From a virus, in the IMG/VR virus record IMGVR_UViG_3300025127_000115, positions 1-35,320 of that record: DNA of 35,320 bases; one strand, given 5' to 3'. The notes under the pieces were generated by a model. That model made no database searches. It saw only the letters and a program-made list of their open reading frames with translations, and had not been told where the DNA came from. The position numbers were made by a program, and so were the translations under genes. The stretch's first letter is position 1; every line of letters starts with the position of its first letter. This document shows positions 5,748 through 13,300 of this stretch, one piece after another.

Positions 5748-5941
5748 AGCAGTACTACATAACGTACAGGGTGGATGAGCTACCTGCTGAGAGTAATACC
5801 AGCTGTGCAATCAAGTGGGCACACAACGAGAAGGACGCTGTCCGTCTTTTACTACAGGTCAATCCTGAGAAGGATGGAAGATGCAGATTCAAACGTGGCG
5901 GTACAGGAAAGATTCTGTCCGTTGAAGAACTAAAGGATTAA
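5744..5941 (+). CDS. hypothetical protein, 65 aa
   Basis: I do not recognise the family for certain. It reads as a beta-alpha-beta mini domain: MKQYYITYRVDELPA, then a helix (NEKDAVRLLLQV), then a basic strand region (GRCRFKRGGTGKILSV). Small phage proteins of this shape occur in many genomes without known function. It starts in an ATGA overlap with the previous gene. Its final codons (CTAAAGGATTAA) carry an AAAGGA ribosome-binding site for the next gene. Confidence 0.7.
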   Translation: MKQYYITYRVDELPAESNTSCAIKWAHNEKDAVRLLLQVNPEKDGRCRFKRGGTGKILSVEELKD

Positions 5942-5942
5942 C

Positions 5943-6305
5943 ATGAACTACAACTCTGACTTCCGACATGACCTAGAGGTAGGTCAAGTATCCGAGAAAG
6001 AACTCGGTGATATATTTGAGAACAAAACAGTAGAGGTAAAGCGTGACCTCAAGGCGAGGGTAACTGGCAACCTGTACGTGGAGTTCATGTCACGTGGCAA
6101 GGGTTCGGGTATCGCATCAAGCGAAGCGGACTACTGGGCATTTGATATAGGGGATTTATTTTTAATTATCAAGACGGACAAACTTCGGGACTTGATACGA
6201 CCTTTGCTCGGCACATCAGCCGAACGAAAAGGTGGTGACGATAACACTTCACTTGGGTTACTCGTCCCGCTTTCACTACTAATAAAAAACAATACACAAT
6301 TATGA
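5943..6305 (+). CDS. possible PD-(D/E)XK nuclease-like protein
   Basis: The segment ELGDIFENKTVEVKRD...TGNLYVEFMSRGKGSGI...ADYWAF resembles a phage family with an E-x-K core flanked by a conserved TGN and ADYW, similar to Holliday-junction or VRR-type nucleases. Glu32 and Lys34 in VEVKRD and an upstream acidic residue could form the metal site. The fit is moderate; it may instead be a non-catalytic member. The ATG sits 5 bases after AAAGGA in the preceding gene's end. Its own end overlaps the next gene by four bases. Confidence 0.6.
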   Translation: MNYNSDFRHDLEVGQVSEKELGDIFENKTVEVKRDLKARVTGNLYVEFMSRGKGSGIASSEADYWAFDIGDLFLIIKTDKLRDLIRPLLGTSAERKGGDDNTSLGLLVPLSLLIKNNTQL

Positions 6306-6613
6306 GTTACGCAGAATCAATAAGTAAATTCATGGAATGGGCTGAAGCTAAGATTGCTCAAGCCGTGAAGGATGACGAGGCTTTTGAAAGGGAAGCAGGC
6401 ACAAGGGACTTCGTTCCGAAGAGACGTAAGATGATATGTCCTCATGGGATGACTGACGAAGAGAAAATACAGATGGTACTACAGACACAGCAGTACCGCA
6501 GGCAGGGACACAAAGCACCTTACGCCGCAAAACTCGCTGGTTGCCATCAGAGTACTTATAACAAATGGGCAAGGGATTTTAACTTACCTTACCAAAAGAC
6601 ACCATCACTATGA
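6302..6613 (+). CDS. HTH protein, putative DNA-binding regulator, 103 aa
   Basis: The C-terminal third, APYAAKLAGCHQSTYNKWARD, has the spacing of a helix-turn-helix (helix, small-residue turn, recognition helix ending in KWAR). The middle carries a basic stretch (FVPKRRKMICPHG) and the N-terminus is a charged helix. The fold is like resolvase-type or transposase-type HTH domains seen in many phage regulators. It is a good candidate for a phage transcription factor that acts on the palindromes at 34307-34830; that link is inference. It starts in a 4-base overlap with the previous gene. Confidence 0.65.
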   Translation: MSYAESISKFMEWAEAKIAQAVKDDEAFEREAGTRDFVPKRRKMICPHGMTDEEKIQMVLQTQQYRRQGHKAPYAAKLAGCHQSTYNKWARDFNLPYQKTPSL

Positions 6614-6771
6614 GCCAAGAGATAACAACTGATTCATGTCCAGTAAGTAAACTGGTAAAGGCACTAGAACTTGAGAACGATAAACTCCGTAGGGATGTAA
6701 AACTCTACAGGGGAGAGCTCGTTAAGCTTGTGCAAGCCACGGATAAATTAATAGAAGAGAACGAAAGCTAA
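6610..6771 (+). CDS. small coiled-coil protein, 53 aa
   Basis: The ATG overlaps the stop of the HTH gene (ATGA). The product is almost entirely one charged helix, with heptad-like Leu and Val in SKLVKALELENDKLRRDVKLYRGELVKLV, so a coiled coil is likely. It is similar in style to lambda Rz-like or accessory helices, but has no membrane anchor. Function unknown. It ends six bases before the EndoVII start. Confidence 0.68.
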   Translation: MSQEITTDSCPVSKLVKALELENDKLRRDVKLYRGELVKLVQATDKLIEENES

Positions 6772-6777
6772 TCCAAT

Positions 6778-7224
6778 ATGCCTTACTTAACACAAGCCAA
6801 AGTAAAAGAATACAGGGAGGCTAACTTACCTACCTGCTGTCCCATCCTCAGCATTAAGACTGATGACTGGGTACTTGACCATGACCACCAGACTGGGATG
6901 GTACGTGGCGTAATCTCACGCCAAGCCAACAGTCTACTAGGGAAGGTCGAGAACTTCTACCTTGGTATGTGCAAAGGGGACAAGGACTTCTTGCCTGTTA
7001 CATTGGAGGCTATGGCTTGTTACCTTGAGGACTACAAGACGGATGTCCTGCATCCAGTTGGACTCAAACAACTAACACGAAAGTTCCTATCAAGCTTGAC
7101 AGCTGATGAGCAGAGGTCAGAGTTGGAGGCGTTAGGTGCGAGCAAGGAAATGCTTGAAGCCTGTACAAATCACCATCATCGTGCGGATTTATTCCGTGCA
7201 CTAACGAAAGAAAAATATGAGTAA
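6778..7224 (+). CDS. recombination endonuclease VII-like HNH nuclease
   Basis: The 148-aa product carries the endonuclease VII signature: DHDHQTGMVRGVISRQANSLLG, with Asp34-His35-Asp36-His37 and Asn51. This family resolves Holliday junctions and branched DNA before packaging. In T4 endonuclease VII four cysteines bind zinc; here only Cys20-Cys21 are visible near the site, so the zinc knuckle is reduced. The C-terminal part is helical. It lies directly before and overlaps the ERF gene by 8 bases, so junction resolution and strand annealing are produced together. Confidence 0.85.
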   Translation: MPYLTQAKVKEYREANLPTCCPILSIKTDDWVLDHDHQTGMVRGVISRQANSLLGKVENFYLGMCKGDKDFLPVTLEAMACYLEDYKTDVLHPVGLKQLTRKFLSSLTADEQRSELEALGASKEMLEACTNHHHRADLFRALTKEKYE

Positions 7225-7660
7225 AAACCTACACCAAAAATTACAAGGGATTCAGTCATCCCTCAAAGCTCCGAAGGGGCAGACTAATAAATTCGGGGGG
7301 TACAAGTACCGCTCCTGTGAGGACATCCTTACCGCAGTCAAACCATTACTTGCTGAGAACGAATGCTCACTTATCATTCACGATGAAATCGTTGAGGTAG
7401 GTGGTCGTGTATACGTCAAGGCTACCTGCGAGTTACTTGACTCAAATGATTCAAACGCTGTTGTCAGTTCAACTGGCTTTGCTCGTGAGGCTGAGGTCAA
7501 GAAGGGTATGGACGATGCACAGATTACTGGTTCAGCCAGTAGCTACGCTCGTAAGTACGCATTGAACGGACTGTTCGCTATTGACGATGTCAAGGATGCT
7601 GACGCTACCAATGACCACGGCAAGAAGCAAGCCAAGCCAATCAACCAGGGAGGATTTTAA
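7217..7660 (+). CDS. erf: ERF-family single-strand annealing protein
   Basis: The product matches the ERF superfamily: KFGGYKYRSCEDILTAVKPLL near the N-terminus and ITGSASSYARKYALNGLFAIDD near the end. These proteins coat single-stranded DNA and anneal complementary strands, which circularises or repairs phage DNA in P22-like phages. At 147 aa it is shorter than P22 Erf and has only the core domain plus a short polar tail (HGKKQAKPINQGGF). It sits between EndoVII and the SSB-like gene, a typical recombination cluster. The symbol is used by family similarity. Confidence 0.85.
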   Translation: MSKNLHQKLQGIQSSLKAPKGQTNKFGGYKYRSCEDILTAVKPLLAENECSLIIHDEIVEVGGRVYVKATCELLDSNDSNAVVSSTGFAREAEVKKGMDDAQITGSASSYARKYALNGLFAIDDVKDADATNDHGKKQAKPINQGGF

Positions 7661-7661
7661 T

Positions 7662-7955
7662 ATGTTTTTCCGTAGATTAAGACAACGTGTAGCATCAATC
7701 AAGATGGCGGTTGACCGCCTTGAGTTCGAGTGCGAACAGAACTGGAAGAGACTCAACAAGATTGAGGAACTGATTGATGAAAGGTTCGAACAGATATACA
7801 AGTACACCGATGAAAAGTATCGCAGGGTGGACGAGTGGGATAGCCTACAGCGTGAAAAGATTAACGTCATTACTGACCACCTTGGTATCGAGCTTGACAA
7901 CGGAGTACACGTAATCATTGATTCACTCATTGATTCAGAAACAAATTCTAACTAA
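7662..7955 (+). CDS. coiled-coil protein, 97 aa
   Basis: I chose the ATG at 7662, two bases after the ERF stop; the longer frame from 7581 lies in the ERF gene. The N-terminus is basic (MFFRRLRQRVASIKMAV), then a long charged helix with heptad hydrophobics (RLEFECEQNWKRLNKIEELIDERFEQI) predicts a coiled coil. The C-terminus looks globular. I do not recognise the family. It could be an adapter for the ERF or SSB-like protein, as inferred from position. Confidence 0.7.
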   Translation: MFFRRLRQRVASIKMAVDRLEFECEQNWKRLNKIEELIDERFEQIYKYTDEKYRRVDEWDSLQREKINVITDHLGIELDNGVHVIIDSLIDSETNSN

Positions 7956-7975
7956 CCATAAACCAACATATAAAT

Positions 7976-8233
7976 ATGAGCGAACAATACGATAACACAA
8001 ATCGAGGTACATTCTTTGTGAATGACCGCAAGGAAAAAGAAACACATCCTGATTATACTGGTAAGATTAATGTAGGGGGCGAGGACTTCTACATTAAGGG
8101 CTGGAAGAAGGTCGCCAAGAGCGGACTTAACTTCTTGTCCCTAGCAGTACAGTCAGTCGATGAGGCACAGAAGCCACGTACGGAACAGCCCAAAGCGGCT
8201 ACCGCACCGACAAATGACGACACTCCGTTTTAA
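7976..8233 (+). CDS. minimal SSB-like protein with DDTPF tail
   Basis: The 85-aa product begins with a beta-rich region (NRGTFFVNDRKEKETHPDYTGKINV, then FYIKGWKKVAKSGLNFLSLAV) that resembles DUF736-like proteins, which are OB-fold-like. It ends in an Ala/Thr/Pro linker and DDTPF. That ending copies the acidic, Phe-ended tail with which bacterial SSB recruits replication and repair enzymes. No other SSB is visible in the window, so this probably protects single-stranded DNA and docks host factors. The ATG has a G-free leader. The gene overlaps the next by one base. Confidence 0.72.
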   Translation: MSEQYDNTNRGTFFVNDRKEKETHPDYTGKINVGGEDFYIKGWKKVAKSGLNFLSLAVQSVDEAQKPRTEQPKAATAPTNDDTPF

Positions 8234-8577
8234 TGGAGAGCGAACGTAAGTTCGACAAGGAGTGGTGGGAGGACTTCCGTAATGCGGAGGTCACTTCCAT
8301 CCTTGCCTTGACTGCTGATAAGAACAACGATTACACTGGTGGTCAGACCTGCGATAATCCCTTCGCTAACTTCGACAAGTCAGTTGAGTTCGGTGTTCAT
8401 CCCCTGACTGGTATCTGTGTCAGGATGCAGGATAAATTCCAAAGGGCACGTGCTCTTTGTTCCGATGGCTCCCTCTCAGTTAACACAAAGGGCGACCAAT
8501 CCAAGGACATCTTCCGTGACCTAATTGGTTACTCGTTGATAGCCATTGGGATGCTCGACCGAGAGAGTAAGCCGTAA
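8233..8577 (+). CDS. DUF1599/Nmad1-like protein, 114 aa
   Basis: The stretch NPFANFDKSVEFGVHPLTGICVRMQDKFQRARAL, followed by DIFRDLIGYSLIAIGML, resembles the DUF1599 / nucleotide-modification-associated domain 1, an all-helical group related to MazG-type NTP pyrophosphatases. If the call is right it would act on a nucleotide pool. Key acidic metal ligands are not clear by eye, so activity is uncertain. It starts on the last base of the SSB-like gene (TAATGG), so translation is coupled. Confidence 0.62.
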   Translation: MESERKFDKEWWEDFRNAEVTSILALTADKNNDYTGGQTCDNPFANFDKSVEFGVHPLTGICVRMQDKFQRARALCSDGSLSVNTKGDQSKDIFRDLIGYSLIAIGMLDRESKP

Positions 8578-8585
8578 TCAGTTAT

Positions 8586-8670
8586 GGTAGAATGCTTGTC
8601 CTTTATAATCCTGTAAGGGGCAAGTATTCACTATATGACTAATAATAACAACACAACACACAGCAACGTA
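8586..8670 (+). promoter_or_regulatory. GGTA-hairpin plus CA-rich leader, copy 3
   Basis: GGTA (8586-8589) is followed by a 12-bp stem, GAATGCTTGTCC (8590-8601) with GGGCAAGTATTC (8618-8629), with two G-U pairs and a 16-base loop. A CA-rich, G-poor leader (actatatgactaataataa...cagcaacgta) then leads to ATG 8671. The layout repeats that at 691-739 and 1003-1047. The loop contains TATAAT (8604-8609) but no -35 is evident. Confidence 0.5.
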
Positions 8671-8841
8671 ATGAACAAAACAATCCTTGAAGCAACCGAA
8701 GTCTCCCTCTCAATCTACAATGAGATTGATAGCTACCAGCTACCAGAAGAGACTCGTGTTAAACATAAGGCTTTGGGTCAGGTTCTTCGTTCGTTGGTAG
8801 AAATACTTGACAAACATGAACAATCTAAAGCAACCGCATAG
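8671..8841 (+). CDS. hypothetical protein, 56 aa
   Basis: I do not recognise the family. The first ATG is at 8635, but the 12 residues it would add (MTNNNNTTHSNV) are low-complexity and come from sequence that looks like the CA-rich leaders of this genome. ATG 8671 (MNKTILEATEV) is therefore preferred; the alternative is 68 aa. The product is a helical, charged protein (TRVKHKALGQVLRSLVEILDKHEQ). It overlaps the helicase gene, which starts at 8816. A helicase-loader role is possible from position alone and is only a guess. Confidence 0.55.
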   Translation: MNKTILEATEVSLSIYNEIDSYQLPEETRVKHKALGQVLRSLVEILDKHEQSKATA

Positions 8842-10141
8842 CGAAGAAGCGGAGGACAAACTAATCGCATCGTGTCTCCTTGACGGGGACACTGGGGTTT
8901 ACGACACAGTAAGCCGTACTGTATCCCATGAGGATTTCTATACCCTTCGGGGTAAACTTTTCTTCCATGCTCTTGGCGAACTCGCCTCAGCTGGAGAACC
9001 AATTAACGAGGTGTCAATTGCCGAGCGTCTAAAGATGCTTGGTGGGCTTGATGAGGTCGGGGGCATGGCTGGTATATATGCAGTCATGGACAAGGCTCTA
9101 ACGTCCACACAGGCTGAGTACTACGCAGGTATCGTGGACGAGAAGTCCCGACTTCGTTCCCTTATTCGTTCGTGCCGTGTCGCTATGGATGAATCACAGC
9201 TTGAGACAATGAACTACGACCACATCCGTAGTACACTTGAGGCTGAGATTATAGCTAAGCCATCACGACTGCATGACAAGTCCAGTATCTCTAACTCAGC
9301 TAAAGAAATCATGGCTGAGATTAAAGCAATGCAGGACGGAACGTACGAGGCTGACGTTGTTAAGACGCACCTCGGTCTGCTCGATGACCAGCTTGGTAAT
9401 GGTGGTATCGCCGCTGGCGAAGTACTAACCTTAGCCGCTCCGACATCATGCGGTAAGTCCGCACTAGCTCTGTACATAGCATCACAGTCAGTCGTAAAGG
9501 ATGGTCATGCCTGCGGTATCTTCTCATTGGAGATGCCACAGAAGCAACTTACTAATCGTTTACTACAGACAATATCAGGTGTAAACATGAGGAACATTCG
9601 TGAAGGCACAGCTACTGATGACCAAGTGAATCGAGTCAATCAATCCATTAATGACCTCGACACCAAGTACCCAATCGTTACATCTCACAGCGTACGTAGT
9701 GCTGATGACCTAGTAAGTCAGACCCGACAGTTCGTACGGAACAAGGGAGTAAAGCTAGTCATCATTGACTACCTCCAGTTGATTCCGTTTAACTCAAACA
9801 AGATGAGCAAGAACGAGGGTATCGCTGACATCTCCCACAAGGTCAAGCAGATGGCGCTGGACTTGAACATAGCAGTTATCCTGCTGGCTCAGGTAAACCG
9901 AGAGGGTGCAAAGCGTGGACCGCTTGAACTGTATGACCTCAAGGATTCAGGTGACATCGAGAATGATGCTGACGTTGTGCTCCTTATGTACCCATCCAAG
10001 GGTAGCGTTGAGGATTCCAAGGACCAGGACCACAAGGGTTCCTTTACGTCCCTTAACTACAAGTTAGCTAAGAATCGTGAGGGCGAGCGAGGCATTGGTT
10101 CCTTCTTTAAATTCTACCACTGCGTAGGAAGGTTTGAATAG
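8816..10141 (+). CDS. DnaB-type replicative helicase
   Basis: The 441-aa product has the DnaB layout: an N-terminal helical domain (EDKLIASCLLDGDTGV...EDFYTLRGKLFFHAL), then the RecA-like C-domain with Walker A (APTSCGKSA, about residue 207-215), the Walker B region (LVIIDYLQLI), the sensor (ILLAQVNRE) and DLKDSGDIENDADVVLLMY. As in DnaB it should unwind DNA ahead of the fork as a hexamer. I chose ATG 8816 over the TTG at 8807. No primase domain is fused and no polymerase or loader is recognisable, so host primase and polymerase are required. Confidence 0.93.
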   Translation: MNNLKQPHSEEAEDKLIASCLLDGDTGVYDTVSRTVSHEDFYTLRGKLFFHALGELASAGEPINEVSIAERLKMLGGLDEVGGMAGIYAVMDKALTSTQAEYYAGIVDEKSRLRSLIRSCRVAMDESQLETMNYDHIRSTLEAEIIAKPSRLHDKSSISNSAKEIMAEIKAMQDGTYEADVVKTHLGLLDDQLGNGGIAAGEVLTLAAPTSCGKSALALYIASQSVVKDGHACGIFSLEMPQKQLTNRLLQTISGVNMRNIREGTATDDQVNRVNQSINDLDTKYPIVTSHSVRSADDLVSQTRQFVRNKGVKLVIIDYLQLIPFNSNKMSKNEGIADISHKVKQMALDLNIAVILLAQVNREGAKRGPLELYDLKDSGDIENDADVVLLMYPSKGSVEDSKDQDHKGSFTSLNYKLAKNREGERGIGSFFKFYHCVGRFE

Positions 10142-10150
10142 CTATGACTG

Positions 10151-10183
10151 TTGACATAGTAAATGAAACCATCAGTGTATAAT
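10151..10183 (+). promoter_or_regulatory. sigma70-like promoter before a candidate small RNA
   Basis: TTGACA (10151-10156) and TATAAT (10178-10183) are both perfect consensus hexamers, but the spacer is 21 bp instead of 17, which weakens the call. It lies just after the helicase stop codon and points to the structured stretch 10191-10301. Confidence 0.5.
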
Positions 10184-10187
10184 AATA

Positions 10188-10303
10188 ATACGAGGTAAGC
10201 TACATGAGTAATCAGTAGCGGGGTTAGTATTACTCCCTCATTTAAAGCCTCGATGTGTGATAGGTAGCCTCGTCCCTTGTTGTTGGGGGGCGGGGCTTTT
10301 TAT
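10188..10303 (+). ncRNA. candidate small RNA with terminator at its 3' end
   Basis: After the promoter-like sequence the stretch folds: CGAG (10191-10194) and GCTAC (10199-10203) can pair with GTAGC (10264-10268) and CTCG (10269-10272). An inner arm pairs AGTAAT (10207-10212) with ATTACT (10229-10234). The 3' end is an intrinsic terminator, AGCCTCGTCCC (10266-10276) with GGGGCGGGGCT (10287-10297), then TTTTT. The closing stem and the terminator share 10266-10272, so the two forms exclude each other. No gene lies downstream on this strand, so a free RNA is more likely than a riboswitch. It is antisense to the very 3' end of the late transcript. Confidence 0.55.
10266..10301 (+). terminator. 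intrinsic terminator at the end of the early strand
   Basis: An 11-bp stem AGCCTCGTCCC / GGGGCGGGGCT (two G-U pairs), loop ttgttgttgg, T run 10297-10301. It ends rightward transcription before the convergent late genes. It is not well placed to stop the - strand, as its A-rich side faces the late block. Confidence 0.8.
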
Positions 10304-13300
10304 TTATAGAGAACCAGGAGGTCGGATGAATGGTACATCACCTTCCTTGAGTCGTCTCCTGTACTCCTTCATTTCTTTCTCACGAGTAAATCCGAACAGG
10401 CGATTGATAACGTCAGAGGCTGGAGCTATGCTTACTAGCTTGCTTTCGGTAAGGGCTTTGTCACCACTCATTACACGTTGTAACTCAGCGGTGTAGTCCA
10501 CGCCCTGCTGGACTGTAATAGGAGTAATGAAGTCCAGAAAAGCCTGACCTAGACCTTCACGTTTGATTTGATAAAACTGGTACTTACTGATACCGAAGGA
10601 ACGTACCATACCATTTAATAAATAATCATCTAAGTAACCAAGTCGACCAGCCAAGAAGTCCTTGAGTGCGTCAACAGGTAAACCAACAAGCAACATGAAG
10701 CCCATTAATTTAGTAAGATTAGAGAGAGCTACTGCTCTTTGTTTAGTTGTACTATTACTTCCGAACAGGTCATCGAATATCTCCTGCCTTGTGTAAGCAA
10801 GCTGTGCAATCATAAATGATTTCATTTGATAAACAAAACGTACATTGGGGTTAGCTGACTGAGCGGCTACACTCTGCATCTTACTCATTGGCTGAGTCTT
10901 AAGCAACTGAGCGAACACAAGATTACGTACTAATGCATTGTCCCTGTCGCCCTTCTTTAAGGCGGCGATAGTAGCGTCAACATTCTCAGCACCATTGTAC
11001 TGTTCAATCTCAAGTCTAAATTTCTTGGATGCCTTGGAGTCCCTGTTCTTGTAGTAACCACGAGAAAGTTTTCTTAGCTGTAAATAACTAGCGGCTAGAT
11101 TGCTCTCCTTCATTATCTGGTCCAGCTTTGTAAAGCCAACTGCCTTCAGTCCGAACTTAGCCGCACTATTCAGGAATGACCTTTCGTCAGTGAACTCATC
11201 GGAGACTCGGTCCTTTGCGTAACCGAAGGACTCAAGACTGAAGTCCCTTGTCATGCCTAGACCACGTACTGTATTGATTAATCCATTTCGATACATAACG
11301 AATGGCATATCAAACAGTTGTGATAATGTAGATGTAAACTCAACTAGAGTACTAATGTAACTAGCTTGTCGCATACCACTGAGAAGTGGATTCTCTTTAG
11401 CCGCTGGGTTAAGAATCATACGTGCTATGTTACGTACTGTCTTTACGTCCTCAGCATCTATCTCACCACTTTCCAGTAACTCAGATATTATTGGGGATAA
11501 CGTACCAGGAGTACGTACCTTTTCAAATGTCGGGTCCAATGTGACATCGAGTTCCTCGTATCGTCTACCCATTAGTTCGGTAGTACGAGTAGCAACAATC
11601 ATGTTAGTAATATAACTTTCAAGTGCTGATGGAACATCATCATAAAATTCTAACTGTTCCTTTTGGATTAATTCAAATCTACGTGACAGCTCCTCCCTTG
11701 GAATCTTAATACTTATTCCTCGGTTCTTCAGGAACTGCTCACTGGTTCCAGCTTTGCGGATGTAGTCCTCAATGAATAACGCCTCCTCAGGGGAGTTCTT
11801 TTCTATCTTGGGTATGAGGTTTTCACCTTTTTGTCCTGGCTGAAGCTTTGAGTTACGCTCCATTATTGCGATGTTCTCAGTCTCAATCTCAGCGTTACGC
11901 TGCTCAAGAGCTAAGTTAATATCATCAGCTATGGTTTCACCTAGTGAATCCTTTAGACCCTTGTAATCAATAACCCTACGTGGGAAGAATGACTCAAGGA
12001 ATCCAACATCAATGCCCTGCTCCCTAGCATTAGAACGCAGGCGAGAAAGAACTGGTTGAACCCCGAATATTAAATCATTGTACATATCGTACTTACGAAG
12101 TAATGCATCACGTTCAGCTATTAACTCAGCCTTGGGTTGCTCGTCCTGCTTGAGGGGACTATACATGAGTAACTGCTTTAGTCGGTCCTTGTCAGCCTTA
12201 CTCTTTATTGCATTGTATTTTTGTACAAAAGGAAGTACACGCTTAATAGCATCATTCTTTTCAGCCTCAATAGTATTGAAGTAACTCTGGAATGCCTGAG
12301 CGATTCGTGGATTAATCTTTGAAAGAACACGTGACACAGTATTCACGTACTTATCCATGAAGCTGAGTTTCTCCTTGTTCTTCTTCTTTGATGGAGGTGT
12401 ATTGATTTCAGCGGCTACCCCAGCGGTAATCTCACGCTGACCTGTCTGTATCGCTATGCTCTCCGTAGCCTCCTCTATGACCTTTTGATTGGTAGGTCTA
12501 GCTGATGGGTCAACCTGTGCAAGTAAAGCCGCTGACTGAGCAATCATAACGTCAGCTTGGTACTTCTCGCCCGCTATGGTCTTGAGTAACCGAGCCATGT
12601 AGGACTGAACCTTCTTGAGTAACTTTTGAATCTTACTCATAGCTGGACCATTTCTTGAGAACTGCTCAGTTATCTGTCCGTATGAACCCTGCTGGATTAT
12701 CATGCGATAGAACTCAGCACCGAAGTCGTAGTCCTCTTTTAAATTTGGGTACACATCCGAGACAGCACGGCGTTCCTTGGGGTTCATGTCCCTGCCTACT
12801 TGACCGAAGAACTGCAACCAGCTACCGCCTTGCTTTTTAATTACCTCGTGAGTAACAGCATGAATAATTTCTTCACGCATGGCGGCACGTACGTACTCCT
12901 TGCTTTGACCTATTAGTAAACGTGGATTGAACTGAATAGTGTTGCGTGTAACATTATACGAGGCGGCTAATCCCATTCCCGTATTAATAATTATACGAGC
13001 AAGTCCTAATGCTTTAGCTATTGGACCGAACTCATCCTCTATGGCTTGCTCTAGCTCTCGCTCATTAGCGTAACCTTCGGGGTTTACGTTATTGGTAGGT
13101 TCAATACGTCGCTCCTGGGGGGTCCTCATGCTGTTGTCCACAGGAGGATTCAGCCCTGCGTCAAAGAAATCACCAAGGAAACCACCAGCTACTATTTCTT
13201 CTTGAGTTTGTCCTGTGTTCTGTTCCGATGTGGGTTGAGCCGCACCTACAGATTCGGGTCTACGTCCTGTTGGTGGGGAAGGTTGTTGCGCCGCAGATAC

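Noticed and set aside
10257-10496. Small + strand gene after the helicase
   Set aside because: It overlaps the terminator and the 3' end of the giant gene and has no leader; it is a shadow frame.
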